Assembly (NCBI GenBank): GCA_947053345.1
Contig: CAMRSM010000010.1
Location: 49,223 to 113,222 of the forward strand
Origin: an uncultured Lachnospiraceae bacterium
Lineage (GTDB): Bacteria; Bacillota; Clostridia; Lachnospirales; Lachnospiraceae
Direction: 5' to 3'
Length of the DNA stretch: 64,000 nucleotides
The notes under the pieces: generated by a model
What the model was told of the DNA's origin: nothing
What the model saw: the letters and a program-made list of their open reading frames with translations, nothing else
Databases searched by the model: none
Position numbers and translations under genes: made by a program
In this document: positions 1 to 9,240 of the stretch, piece after piece
Layout of the letters: every line of letters begins with the position of its first letter
Numbering within the stretch: position 1 is the first letter of the stretch

Positions 1-2253
1 CGCATTACCTTTGTGGGGGAGGATGGGACGTTTTTATATTGGAATGCCTATGAATATTGCGTGAACCACCAGACTTATACCATTGATAAGGTGAAAGGCG
101 GTTTCCGCATCAACCTGAATTTAAAGGAGACGGATTCATACCGCATCAATGAATATATGCCGCAGAGGATCGCCGCAGCGCGGTATACGGAACGTTTTCT
201 AAACGGGATTGACGGGCTTGTGGAACAGGGGACGCTCACAAAAGAGGAAGCGGGCAGGTATCTTGACAGCCTTGATCTGATCTATGCGTACAACCGTGAG
301 GGGGATTATTACTACAGCAGGCTTTCCCTCTCGCCGCCAATCTCCACGGTGCGCCAGATGGTTCAACTCACGAAGCTTTTGGATTATACGACCGATGAAC
401 TGATGGAGGACAACGCGGAATTTGGCATCAGCGTGACGATCGAGGAGCCGGGAAGTTTTATTATTCCGCTGGAGGTGGTGCTTGACGGGGATGATCTGGT
501 GGTAACGGTTTTGACGGATGCCATCGTCAATGAAAACCCGTACTATATGCTGACGCGCATTGACCTCCTGACCTGTTTTGGCGCGGTAACGCCGGAGGAG
601 GCAAAGGAGGGTTACATTTTCGTGCCGGACGGCTGCGGCGCGCTGCTTGCGCTCAATGAGTTTAACGCAAGCTACGGTACTTACAGCCGTGCAGTGTATG
701 ACAACACCTATTACAATGATTATTATTACATGCCTTCCTACCCGGAAACACTGCATATGCCGGTTTACGGCATGTACTACAACAATGGTACAAGGGGCGG
801 CGGCGGTTATCTTGCCATGATCGAGGAGGGGGCGGAGCTGGCGTTTGTCACGGCGGCTTTAGCGTCAAAGGAGGAGGGCGGCAGTTCCTTTAACCGGGCA
901 TACTCCGGTTTTGATGTAGCGAAGTATGCGCAGGTAAGCATTTTAGGACCTTATGACAGCAGCGGCGGCCTTTTCTTAAAGAGCACGGGCATGATGGACA
1001 CAAGGTACAGGGTGAGGTATCAACTCTACACTGATGAAACTTCGTACTACGAAATGGCAAGAAATTACCAGGAATATCTTGCTGCGCAGTACGGTTTGAC
1101 GCGGCAGTTTGGGAAGCAGGCAAAGCTTTATCTGGAAGTGACAGGTGCGCTTTCCGTCGGGGAATATATTATGGGGATTCCGCACGAGAAGGAAATTTCC
1201 ATGACGGATTATGAGGAACTTTCGGAAATTCTCTCGGAACTTTCGGACTATCCGCTGGCAGTATCCTATCTGGGGGTATTTGACGGGGGATTAGACCACC
1301 GGCTGATGAAAAACGCAGAGCCTGCAAAAACAAACGGTTCCAAAAAGCAGCTTCTCTCTCTGTTAGGGCAAGCCGGGGCAGACGGACAGGAATTATTTTT
1401 GGGCGTGGATTTTACAAAAGTTTACAGGGGTGGGAACGGATTTGAGCCGAAGACCCATGCGGCTTATAACTTTAATGATTCCCCGGTCGAGGTGTACCAG
1501 TATTTCCTTGCAACCGGGATTTTCGCCAAAGATTCGAGAAGCTACCATATTTTAAGCCCGCGTTATCTCTCCTCGGTCGTGGACGGGTTTTTGGGAAATG
1601 CAAAAGAGTACGGCAGCCTGTATGTGGAGGATCTGGCCAAAGGGTTTTACGCGGATTACAACAAGAGAAATCCGGTAACTCCGGAGCAGGCACAGGGGAT
1701 CGTGCAGGAAAATCTGGAAAAATTGGCGGGAGAAAAGAAACTGGCTCTGAATAACCCGGAGATTGACAAGATCTGTTACGGGTCTTACGCGGTGAATGTC
1801 GCGCGAGAGAGCAGCGGTTACGGCGGGTTTGCCATGGAAATCCCGTTCCGCCAGCTTGTGATGAACGGATTGATCTCCTACACGACACTCAATGTCAACG
1901 AGAGCGGTGTGGATAAGGATTATTTCCTTTTGCAGGCACTGGAGCTTGGCAGCAGCCCGAAATTCACGGTAACCGCAAAAAGCCTTGACCGGCTGAAGAA
2001 TACCAGACACGCGGACTTCATTTCAAGGGAATATGCTCTGGTCAAAGCAGATATTCTGGAACTGTACAGCCGCTATGAGGAAGCATTTTCCAAGATTTGC
2101 TGTATGGAGATCACGAACCACCGGGCGCTTTCTTTCGGGGTATTTGAAACAACCTATGCCAACGGGGTGCGCGTGGTTACGAATTACAATATGTACCCTG
2201 TAACTTGCGAGGAAGGTGAACTTGCCCCGTTAGGATTCCTGATTTTAAATTAG
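1..2253 (+). CDS. DUF5696-type protein, 5' end outside window
   Basis: The reading frame is open from base 1, so the true start lies upstream; about 750 codons are visible. The protein is rich in Tyr and Gly and contains the segment GYIFVPDGCGALLALNEF, followed by a Tyr-rich stretch and a GTRGGGGYLAMIEEGAELAF segment. This pattern fits the DUF5696 proteins that sit beside sugar ABC transporters in Paenibacillus and Lachnospiraceae. Their biochemical role is not established; a surface or glycan-handling role is inferred from context only. It is followed after 159 bp by two sugar permease genes on the same strand, so it is probably part of the same operon. The solute-binding protein expected for this transporter is not in the window and may lie upstream. 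Confidence 0.7.
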   Translation, partial: RITFVGEDGTFLYWNAYEYCVNHQTYTIDKVKGGFRINLNLKETDSYRINEYMPQRIAAARYTERFLNGIDGLVEQGTLTKEEAGRYLDSLDLIYAYNREGDYYYSRLSLSPPISTVRQMVQLTKLLDYTTDELMEDNAEFGISVTIEEPGSFIIPLEVVLDGDDLVVTVLTDAIVNENPYYMLTRIDLLTCFGAVTPEEAKEGYIFVPDGCGALLALNEFNASYGTYSRAVYDNTYYNDYYYMPSYPETLHMPVYGMYYNNGTRGGGGYLAMIEEGAELAFVTAALASKEEGGSSFNRAYSGFDVAKYAQVSILGPYDSSGGLFLKSTGMMDTRYRVRYQLYTDETSYYEMARNYQEYLAAQYGLTRQFGKQAKLYLEVTGALSVGEYIMGIPHEKEISMTDYEELSEILSELSDYPLAVSYLGVFDGGLDHRLMKNAEPAKTNGSKKQLLSLLGQAGADGQELFLGVDFTKVYRGGNGFEPKTHAAYNFNDSPVEVYQYFLATGIFAKDSRSYHILSPRYLSSVVDGFLGNAKEYGSLYVEDLAKGFYADYNKRNPVTPEQAQGIVQENLEKLAGEKKLALNNPEIDKICYGSYAVNVARESSGYGGFAMEIPFRQLVMNGLISYTTLNVNESGVDKDYFLLQALELGSSPKFTVTAKSLDRLKNTRHADFISREYALVKADILELYSRYEEAFSKICCMEITNHRALSFGVFETTYANGVRVVTNYNMYPVTCEEGELAPLGFLILN

Positions 2254-2412
2254 GGGATATTTCGGAAATGCTTCTGCCGGGTGCAGAGGAACAAATTTTA
2301 GTTTTGCAAATATGCCTTTTCCAGGAGATGTGCCAGGAGGGCGGATGCGGAATAAAAGCCCAAACCGCGCAGGTAAAACGAATCATACTAATTAAAATAA
2401 GGGGGCGGAAAA

Positions 2413-3336
2413 TTGAGCAAGAAGGGCGTGAAAACGAGAAGAAAAATGAAATACAGCACAAGCAGGAAGCTGAACGGCCTGATTTTCATGCTGCCGTGGA
2501 TCATAGGGTTTATCACCTTTTTCGCCGTGCCGATCAAAAATACCATCCTCTATTCTTTCAATAAAGTGGAGGTTGGGGCTGCGGGCGGAATTGAACTTAC
2601 ATTTAACGGGATACAAAATTACATCGACCTGTTTGTGAGCGAGGTCAGCACCACGAGCCAGCCAATCCAGCGAATTTTCGCGACGGAAAATATCAGTATA
2701 TTTACGAACCTGTCGCTGATCGTGATATTCAGTTTGTTCCTGGCAATATTGGCAAACGCCAAATTTCCGGGCAGGGGTATGGTGCGCGTAATCTTTTTCC
2801 TGCCGATTGTGCTGGGACTGCCGCTGATCGTTGAGTGGACGGCGAACAGCACGGGAAGGATGATGATTGAATCCGCGAGCGGTGGGATGTTCGGTGCGGA
2901 GAACAGTGTGGAGCTGCTTTTGGAGTATACCTTCCTCCCAAAAAAGATCATCGAATTTCTCGCCGTGGTGTTGAGTAATATTTTCCAGCTGTTTACAAGA
3001 ACCGGCGTGCAGACAATGATTTTCCTGGCGGGGCTGCAGTCCATCAGCCCTTCGCATTATGAGGTGGCGAAGATTGAGGGTGCGAACCGCTATGAAACAT
3101 TCTGGAAGGTGACGCTGCCGCTGCTTTCCAATGTGCTTTTATTTGCTGTGATCTATACGATGATAGACCTGTTTTTAAATTCTTCCATCGCGGAAGAAGT
3201 CTATAATTTCGCGTTTGCAAAGAGTAAGATTGGTGTTGGCTCGGCACTTTCTGTTGTTTATATGATAAACGTGCTGGTGGTGCTGGTGATTGTATTGATT
3301 TTCTTGAAGGCGGTGAAGGTCATTGATAAAAAATAA
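2413..3336 (+). CDS. Sugar ABC transporter permease, MalF type
   Basis: Integral membrane subunit of a CUT1-type carbohydrate importer. The start is a TTG with a GGGGGCGG ribosome binding site just upstream. The 307-residue protein has an N-terminal membrane segment near residues 17-37 and several more hydrophobic helices. Near residue 220 it has the cytoplasmic EAA loop (EVAKIEGANRYETFWKVTLP), which docks on the ATPase subunit. It overlaps the next permease by 14 bp, so translation is coupled. No ATP-binding subunit is encoded nearby; such importers in Firmicutes often share a housekeeping MsmK-type ATPase encoded elsewhere (established knowledge). The glycosidases downstream suggest that the cargo is a galactosylated or mannosylated oligosaccharide. 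Confidence 0.9.
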   Translation: MSKKGVKTRRKMKYSTSRKLNGLIFMLPWIIGFITFFAVPIKNTILYSFNKVEVGAAGGIELTFNGIQNYIDLFVSEVSTTSQPIQRIFATENISIFTNLSLIVIFSLFLAILANAKFPGRGMVRVIFFLPIVLGLPLIVEWTANSTGRMMIESASGGMFGAENSVELLLEYTFLPKKIIEFLAVVLSNIFQLFTRTGVQTMIFLAGLQSISPSHYEVAKIEGANRYETFWKVTLPLLSNVLLFAVIYTMIDLFLNSSIAEEVYNFAFAKSKIGVGSALSVVYMINVLVVLVIVLIFLKAVKVIDKK

Positions 3337-4333
3337 AGAAGGTAAAACGACAAAAATAGCAGTGAAACGGGGATTTTCCTTAAAGGGTATCAAGGGAGGA
3401 AAGATTATTTCTGGGCTGTTTTTTGCGAGCCTGATCATCGGGATCTGTTTTGCGATCCTCTATCCCATCTTGACGCTTCTGCCAATGGTCTTTACGGATC
3501 TGCGGGAACTTGGCGCTCCGGATTCCATATGGATTCCCGGGAAATTCGGGATGAACAGCATAGAATTTGTGTTCCGATCCGTGCTGCGCGGGGATCCGGG
3601 TATCCTGTTAAAGTCGATCGGCTACGCGCTCTCCATCTGTGCGATCCAGGTATTTATGTCCGCAATGGCAGGGTATGCACTGGCAAGGACGAATTTCTGG
3701 GGAAAGAATTTGATTTTTTTCCTTGTAATTTTCGTATTTCTGGTTCCGAGACAGTCCTTTTTGATTACGCAGTATTTGCACTTTAAACATTTTGACATAC
3801 TGGGGCTTTTTAAATTGTTTACGGGCGGTGATGTTGACCTGATCAATCAGCCGGCAACCCTGTATCTTCTGGCGATCTTCGGGTTCAGCGTGAACCAGAG
3901 CCTCTTTGTATTTATTTTCCGTCAGTTCTTTTTAGGGCTGCCGCAGGAGATTGAGGAGGCATCGCTGATCGACGGTGCGGGATTTTACAAGACATATTTC
4001 CGCATTATGCTGCCGAACGCCCTGCCGACTATACTGACCGTGGCGGTACTTTCCTTTGTGTGGGCGTACGGCGATACTTATTACACCAATTACTTCCATA
4101 CCGACGGGCCGTATTTCGGCGTGATCATCGACAAGACGTTTAAGGACGCGAATAACTGGTATATCAACAACCAGGCAAGGCAGTGGTTCGATACGGCGGA
4201 TACCAACGAGCTGGCATTCGAGGCACTCAAACAGGCTTCGATCGTAACGTTCCTTACACCGCTGCTTCTGATTTATTTTATGGTGCAGCGCAAGATTGTG
4301 GAAAATCTGGACCGTGCGGGTATTGTAGGATAA
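3323..4333 (+). CDS. Sugar ABC transporter permease, MalG type
   Basis: Second membrane subunit of the CUT1 importer, 336 residues. The start is a TTG inside the 3' end of the preceding permease, giving a 14-bp overlap. The protein has a hydrophobic N-terminal segment near residues 30-55, further membrane helices, and the EAA loop at about residues 213-235 (EIEEASLIDGAGFYKTYFRI). It ends close to the usual MalG-type C-terminus after a last membrane helix (FLTPLLLIYFMVQ). It pairs with the MalF-type subunit to form the channel. The next gene, a secreted glycosidase, starts 30 bp after its stop, so the transporter and the enzymes are very likely co-transcribed. Confidence 0.9.
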   Translation: MIKNKEGKTTKIAVKRGFSLKGIKGGKIISGLFFASLIIGICFAILYPILTLLPMVFTDLRELGAPDSIWIPGKFGMNSIEFVFRSVLRGDPGILLKSIGYALSICAIQVFMSAMAGYALARTNFWGKNLIFFLVIFVFLVPRQSFLITQYLHFKHFDILGLFKLFTGGDVDLINQPATLYLLAIFGFSVNQSLFVFIFRQFFLGLPQEIEEASLIDGAGFYKTYFRIMLPNALPTILTVAVLSFVWAYGDTYYTNYFHTDGPYFGVIIDKTFKDANNWYINNQARQWFDTADTNELAFEALKQASIVTFLTPLLLIYFMVQRKIVENLDRAGIVG

Positions 4334-4363
4334 CGGTTCTTGGTACAGGGCATGGAGGTTGGG

Positions 4364-6751
4364 ATGAAAAAAAAGATGTATTTATTCTTCGCGGCAGGTA
4401 TGGTCTGTGCAGGCTTTCTGGCGGCCGGCTGCGGGAAAGGATCCGGGGTGCAGCCGAGTCTGCCCCCCGTTGATGTAACACCGACAGAACAGGGATCCGC
4501 AGAACCCGGTGGGGTACCGGGGGAAGGGGAGGATGCAAAGGACGGACAGGATACGGAGAAAGGGGACGGTCAGGAAAGCGGACCGGATGAGGGGAAGGAA
4601 AATCCGGGAAACGGACAGGATCCCGAAAAAGGGGAAGGGGAGGAAATGGGGGAGTCTATGATAACCATGCAGGAAAAAGTACTTTATGAAAAAGGCGGGC
4701 TGATAACGGAACAAAAAAGCGGCGGTTTTGTGATGACCAACGGGCAGATGCGTTTGGAATACGACATAAATTCCGGGACAGCACAGGTTTTTGCCGTGGG
4801 GGAAGAGTTGCCTTTGCTGTCCGAGGTGTACGCGAAGGCGGGCCGGAAGGACGGCACGGAGCTGATCAGCAAAGATTTACGGCGTGACGGCGAAAACAGC
4901 ATTTTCGTGGAAAGATGCTCGGATGGTTTCGGGGAGGGAATGCGGGTCTGCATCGTAAATGAGGGGGAGGATGTTACCCTGACGCAGTATTATTCTTTTT
5001 ACGAAGAACTGCCGTATTTTTTCTTTGAGGCAAGCGTGGGCACAAAGACAGGGGATGTGATCTCTACCAATTACATTGCCCCGGTGTTTGCCTGCAAGGG
5101 GGATTACTCTACCAATGTTTTAAACATCGCGGGGGAGGATGTAAGGTTTCTTTTTACACCGTATGATAACGACGCGTTTATCCGCTATTCCTCCATGCCG
5201 GTCATGGCGGCCTCCGAAAGTTATGAAGTGACAGCGGTGTTTGACAATACCCTGCGCAGTGGTATGATAGTCGGCTCGGTAACGCACGACACTTGGAAAA
5301 CAGGGATTAAGGCAAGGCAGGGCGGGATTGATGCGACCGTGGAATTCTCGGTTTACGGGGGTGCAAGCTCGGCCATAACAAGGGACAGCCTGCCGCACGG
5401 CTATGTGTCCGGACAGGAGGTTGTTTCCCCGAAAATATTCCTCGGTTTTTATTCGGATTACCGTGACGGGATGGAAGCTTATGGACATGCGAACGCCGTG
5501 ATCGCCCCGCCGCTCGCATGGGATAAAGGAATCCCGATGGGCTGGAACAGCTGGTCGGCGGTGGCGGACAAAGTAAGTTATGCGGTCTACACGGATTCCT
5601 CCGATTTTGTGAAAGAAAATTTACAGGAAAACAGTTTTAACGCGGACGGCGTGGTATATATTAATTTCGATTCTTTCTGGGATAACCTGACGGAGTTTGA
5701 GCTTCGGGACGCTGCGAAACATGTCCGGGAGAACGGTCAGATACCGGGAATTTACATGACACCGTTTACCTACTGGGGAGGCGGTTACACGGCGGGGACG
5801 GTTCCGGGAACCGGAAACCGCTACAGCTGGCAGGATATTGTGCTGAAGGATGAAAACGGAACCATCCTCCCTGCGGTGGACGGCGGCGTGTCCGTTGACC
5901 CGACCCATCCGGGCACGATCATGAACATAAAGTATCAGTTAGAGCGCTTTAAAGAGTGGGGGTTTGCCTATGTGAAAATGGATTTTATGAGCCACGGGGC
6001 AAGGGAGGGAATTTTCTACAATAAGGAGATCACGACGGGGACGCAGGCATACAACTATGGGATGCAGCAGATCCATGAAATCCTTGGGAAAGAACTGGAA
6101 AACCAGGAATTTTTTATCAGTTTTTCCATTGCGCCGCTGTTTCCAAGCCAGTATGCCCACAGCAGGAGAATTTCCTGCGATGTGTTCGGAACCATAGACA
6201 ACACGGAATATATGTTGAATTCCCTTACTTACGGCTGGTGGATGAACGGCACGCTCTACCCGTTTACTGACCCGGATCATATTGTATTATACAATAGTTT
6301 TAACCACAAAGAAGCAATACAGTATAATGAGGGGCTAAGCCGCTATATATCGGCAGCCATCGCCGGGACAATGCTGATCGACAGCGATGATTTCCGAATC
6401 AGGGAAGCAAGGAAGCGCGCGGTGGAAATGCTGACCTGCGAGGAAATCAATGCGGTCGCAAAGAGGAAGATCGCATTCCGCCCGGTGGAGGGCAATACAA
6501 AAGATGCGGCGTGCGATACCTTTGTCAGCTTTGAAGAAGGGAAAGAAACACTTTATCTCGCCGTGTTTAATTTTGACGGCAACAAGCCGAAAACGATGCA
6601 GCTAAATCCGGAACGGCTCGGGCTTGAAATATCTTCGGAATACGTAATATACGATTTATGGTCAAAAGAAACCGCGGAATTTTCCGGCAGCCTTGAAATT
6701 TCATTCGAAGCTGCACAGCCGAAATTGTTTCGGATCACGCCGAAACAATAG
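4364..6751 (+). CDS. Secreted lipoprotein glycosidase, GH27/GH36-like (clan GH-D)
   Basis: Predicted extracellular glycoside hydrolase anchored as a lipoprotein, 795 residues. The ATG at 4364 is preceded by GGAGG; an in-frame TTG at 4340 lacks a site and is rejected. The signal peptide ends in the lipobox LAAGC with Cys23, followed by an acidic Gly/Pro/Glu linker to about residue 100. The catalytic part has an MGWNSW segment typical of alpha-galactosidase-type barrels and a YVKMDF strand whose Asp540 is the likely nucleophile. It lacks the DDGW motif of classical GH36 enzymes, so the exact family is uncertain. It is closely related to the next gene, which has no signal peptide. Probable role: first cleavage of a galactosylated glycan at the cell surface. 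Confidence 0.75.
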   Translation: MKKKMYLFFAAGMVCAGFLAAGCGKGSGVQPSLPPVDVTPTEQGSAEPGGVPGEGEDAKDGQDTEKGDGQESGPDEGKENPGNGQDPEKGEGEEMGESMITMQEKVLYEKGGLITEQKSGGFVMTNGQMRLEYDINSGTAQVFAVGEELPLLSEVYAKAGRKDGTELISKDLRRDGENSIFVERCSDGFGEGMRVCIVNEGEDVTLTQYYSFYEELPYFFFEASVGTKTGDVISTNYIAPVFACKGDYSTNVLNIAGEDVRFLFTPYDNDAFIRYSSMPVMAASESYEVTAVFDNTLRSGMIVGSVTHDTWKTGIKARQGGIDATVEFSVYGGASSAITRDSLPHGYVSGQEVVSPKIFLGFYSDYRDGMEAYGHANAVIAPPLAWDKGIPMGWNSWSAVADKVSYAVYTDSSDFVKENLQENSFNADGVVYINFDSFWDNLTEFELRDAAKHVRENGQIPGIYMTPFTYWGGGYTAGTVPGTGNRYSWQDIVLKDENGTILPAVDGGVSVDPTHPGTIMNIKYQLERFKEWGFAYVKMDFMSHGAREGIFYNKEITTGTQAYNYGMQQIHEILGKELENQEFFISFSIAPLFPSQYAHSRRISCDVFGTIDNTEYMLNSLTYGWWMNGTLYPFTDPDHIVLYNSFNHKEAIQYNEGLSRYISAAIAGTMLIDSDDFRIREARKRAVEMLTCEEINAVAKRKIAFRPVEGNTKDAACDTFVSFEEGKETLYLAVFNFDGNKPKTMQLNPERLGLEISSEYVIYDLWSKETAEFSGSLEISFEAAQPKLFRITPKQ

Positions 6752-6779
6752 GAAAAAGTGCAGATGGAAAACAAAAACA

Positions 6780-6867
6780 GCAAGCCTGCTGCGGCATGGG
6801 AAAGAATTTCCGGCAGGGGTGCAGACAGAAATTCTTTCCCCGGTTTTGGTGCCGGGAGGAGGCTTGC
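6780..6867 (+). ncRNA. Nested stem-loop element, copy 0 (single)
   Basis: Intercistronic inverted-repeat element. Outer stem GCAAGCCT (6780-6787) pairs with AGGCTTGC (6860-6867). Middle stem CGGCA (6792) pairs with TGCCG (6850). Inner stem GGGAAAGAATTTC (6798-6810) pairs perfectly with GAAATTCTTTCCC (6828-6840). A short apical GCA/TGC pair lies around a G-rich loop. The sequence differs from copies 1-4 but the architecture is the same, and the 3' flank GCGGAAC is shared. It ends 22 bp before the ATG of the next gene. It may be RNA or a DNA palindrome; its function is unknown. Confidence 0.6.
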
Positions 6868-6889
6868 GGAACACAAAATAGGAGGGAAT

Positions 6890-8995
6890 ATGGCGATTCA
6901 GGTTGAACAGGGGGAGGGGCGGATCACCCTTTCCAACGGCACGGTAACAGTTGTTTACGACAAATTATCAGGGAAAGTAAGGATGGAGGGGGAAAATGGG
7001 TTTGTCCTTTCCAATGTCCATTCTGCAATAAAACTAACCGATAATACCATATATGATAGCGACGAAGAAATAGGAGCCGGAACAACGGCACAGGTAAAGG
7101 AAATCGAGGATGACTTTGGGCAGGGAAAGCTTCTGCTCATGGAAAAACAATACGGGGACGGAAAAATCTTTACCCGGAAAATATATCTTTATGAAGGGCT
7201 GCCATACCTGATAACCGAGGCGGATATCAAAGGGCAGGAGAAAATCGGGAGCAATCAAATTACCGTTCTTGCGGCGGAAAAACTGACTTTTCCGCAAGGA
7301 AAGGATATGCGGTATTTATTTACCCCGTTTGACAACGACGATTTTATCCGCTATGCCGCGCTGCCATTTTCACAGATTACGGAAAGCTATGAAATGAGTG
7401 CTGTGTACGATTCCGTTACCCGGGGCGGAATCGTGGTCGGTTCGGTTTCCCATTCTACATGGAAAACAGGGATTTGCGCAAAGCAGCAGGGAGATAACAG
7501 GCAAAAGGAAATTATGTGTCCGGAAGAAAGACATCTTCCAAGGCTTTTGGATACGGAGGAACTGGCGGAGGAACTTACATGGCTGGAAGGCCTTGCCGTT
7601 GTTGCGGGCGTGACCTCGAAACTGACCCGTGACACTCTTGCACATGGTACGGTTTACGGGACACAGATAAATTCGCCAAAAGTATTTTTGGGATTTTTTG
7701 AAGATTACCGGGACGGACTTGAAGCCTACGGAAGAGCAAACGGAATTATTGCACCGCCGCTTTCCTGGGAAAAGGGAGTTGTGGTTGGCTGGAATTCCTG
7801 GGCGGCCGTTGCCACGGAAATAAATTATGATATCTACACAAAAACGTCTGATTTTGTAAAAGAAGAATTGCAGTCCAAAGGCTATTCGGCAAACGGGAGA
7901 GTATATATTAATTTTGATGCCTTCTGGGACCGTCTGACGGAGGAGGAACGGATTGCCGCCGCAAAGCATGTCAGGGCAAACGGTCAGATTCCGGGAATTT
8001 ACACAACACCGTTTACATTCTGGGGCAAGAGCGATTCCGATGGGGTTGTGCCGGGGACGGACGGGAAATATCACTGGCAGGATATTCTTTTAAAAGACAG
8101 TGAGGGCAATATCCTTCCGGCGATTGACGGTGGACTCTGCATTGACCCGACCCATCCGGGCAATAAAATGCGTGTGGAATGGGAACTGAATAATTTCAAG
8201 CGCTGGGGTTTTGAGTATGTCAAGATGGATTTTATGGCACATGGCGCGGTGGAAGGGGAACATTACGACAAAACAATTACCACGGGTATTGCCGCTTATA
8301 ACTGCGGGATGCAGCATATCAACGAGATCCTGGAAAAGGAGATCAAATCCCAGGACTTTTATATCAGCCTTTCGATTGCCCCGATTTTCCCGGGACAGTA
8401 CGCGCATGGACGAAGGATTTCCTGCGATGTGTTTGGCACAATTAACTGGACAGAATATATGTTAAATTCCCTCACATACGGCTGGTGGCTGAATGAAAAT
8501 GTATACCGTTTCAATGACCCGGATCATGTAGTACTCTACAACAGTTACAACCACAGGGAAGAAAGTATGTTTCATGAGGGACTTTCGCGCTTCTTCTCCG
8601 CAGCCATTTCCGGAACCATGCTGTTAAACAGCGACGATTACCGTGAGGAGGCTGCAAAAGAAAGGGCAAAGCTTATCCTGACCAACAAAGAGATTTTGGA
8701 TATTGCAAGAGCCGGGAAAACTTTCCGTCCGGTCGAGGGAAATACCGGCGATCAGGCATGCGACAGCTTTGTGAGAAAAATGGAGGATGGAACCCTTTAT
8801 CTTGCCGTATTTAATTTCTCGAACACGGAGAAGAAGCAGATGGAACTTGGGTTGGAAAGGCTTGGACTTGAGGGAAAAACGCTTTACATAGCACGAGATT
8901 TATGGTCTGGCGAGGAAATGCAGGTGGAAGATAGCATTCATATTGACCTGGAAGAAGCCCAGCCTAAAATTTATCTTTTGAAAAAATCTAATTAA
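6890..8995 (+). CDS. Cytosolic GH27/GH36-like glycosidase, paralogue of upstream gene
   Basis: Predicted intracellular glycoside hydrolase, 701 residues. I place the start at ATG 6890 behind GGAGGG. The longer open frame back to 6758 runs through a palindromic element and adds no plausible sequence. It aligns over its length with the lipoprotein upstream: both carry FTP(Y/F)DND..IRY, GSV(T/S)H.TWKTGI, a GWNSW segment, DPTHPG and YVKMDFM (here Asp447, likely nucleophile). Signal peptide and linker are absent. The pair therefore looks like a duplication with one copy secreted and one cytosolic, cleaving the same linkage before and after import. Substrate is inferred from neighbours: alpha-galactosides or similar. 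Confidence 0.75.
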   Translation: MAIQVEQGEGRITLSNGTVTVVYDKLSGKVRMEGENGFVLSNVHSAIKLTDNTIYDSDEEIGAGTTAQVKEIEDDFGQGKLLLMEKQYGDGKIFTRKIYLYEGLPYLITEADIKGQEKIGSNQITVLAAEKLTFPQGKDMRYLFTPFDNDDFIRYAALPFSQITESYEMSAVYDSVTRGGIVVGSVSHSTWKTGICAKQQGDNRQKEIMCPEERHLPRLLDTEELAEELTWLEGLAVVAGVTSKLTRDTLAHGTVYGTQINSPKVFLGFFEDYRDGLEAYGRANGIIAPPLSWEKGVVVGWNSWAAVATEINYDIYTKTSDFVKEELQSKGYSANGRVYINFDAFWDRLTEEERIAAAKHVRANGQIPGIYTTPFTFWGKSDSDGVVPGTDGKYHWQDILLKDSEGNILPAIDGGLCIDPTHPGNKMRVEWELNNFKRWGFEYVKMDFMAHGAVEGEHYDKTITTGIAAYNCGMQHINEILEKEIKSQDFYISLSIAPIFPGQYAHGRRISCDVFGTINWTEYMLNSLTYGWWLNENVYRFNDPDHVVLYNSYNHREESMFHEGLSRFFSAAISGTMLLNSDDYREEAAKERAKLILTNKEILDIARAGKTFRPVEGNTGDQACDSFVRKMEDGTLYLAVFNFSNTEKKQMELGLERLGLEGKTLYIARDLWSGEEMQVEDSIHIDLEEAQPKIYLLKKSN

Positions 8996-9020
8996 CTAGA
9001 CAGAAATGGAGTATTAAACA

Positions 9021-9109
9021 GCAGGAGCTCGGAATGTGCATGGGAGGATTTATGGACGCGGAGCGGGAATAAATACTCCCGGGGTGAAATGCACGGGAAG
9101 GGCTACTGC
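9021..9109 (+). ncRNA. Nested stem-loop element, copy 1 (tandem pair A)
   Basis: First of two tandem copies with a period of 103 bp. Outer stem GCAGGAGCTC (9021-9030) faces GGGCTACTGC (9100-9109) with one G/A mismatch. Middle stem GTGCAT pairs with ATGCAC. Inner stem GGGAGGATTTAT (9042-9053) faces ATAAATACTCCC (9069-9080). The apical mini-hairpin is CGC-GGA-GCG. The element lies between two glycosidase genes of the same operon. Confidence 0.6.
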
Positions 9110-9123
9110 GGGACTAAAAAACA

Positions 9124-9212
9124 GCAGGAGCCCGGAACGTGCATGGGAGGATTTATGGACGCGGAGCGGGAATAAATACTCCCGGGGTGATGTGCACGAG
9201 GAGGGCTACTGC
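9124..9212 (+). ncRNA. Nested stem-loop element, copy 2 (tandem pair A)
   Basis: Second tandem copy, about 90% identical to copy 1 by eye. Outer stem GCAGGAGCCC (9124-9133) faces GGGCTACTGC (9203-9212). Inner stem and CGC-GGA-GCG apex are as in copy 1. The element ends 28 bp before the ATG of the GH36 gene, just ahead of its ribosome binding site, so it would be part of that gene's immediate 5' leader. Confidence 0.6.
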
Positions 9213-9240
9213 GGAACTAATAATAGGAGCAAAAAAATAT

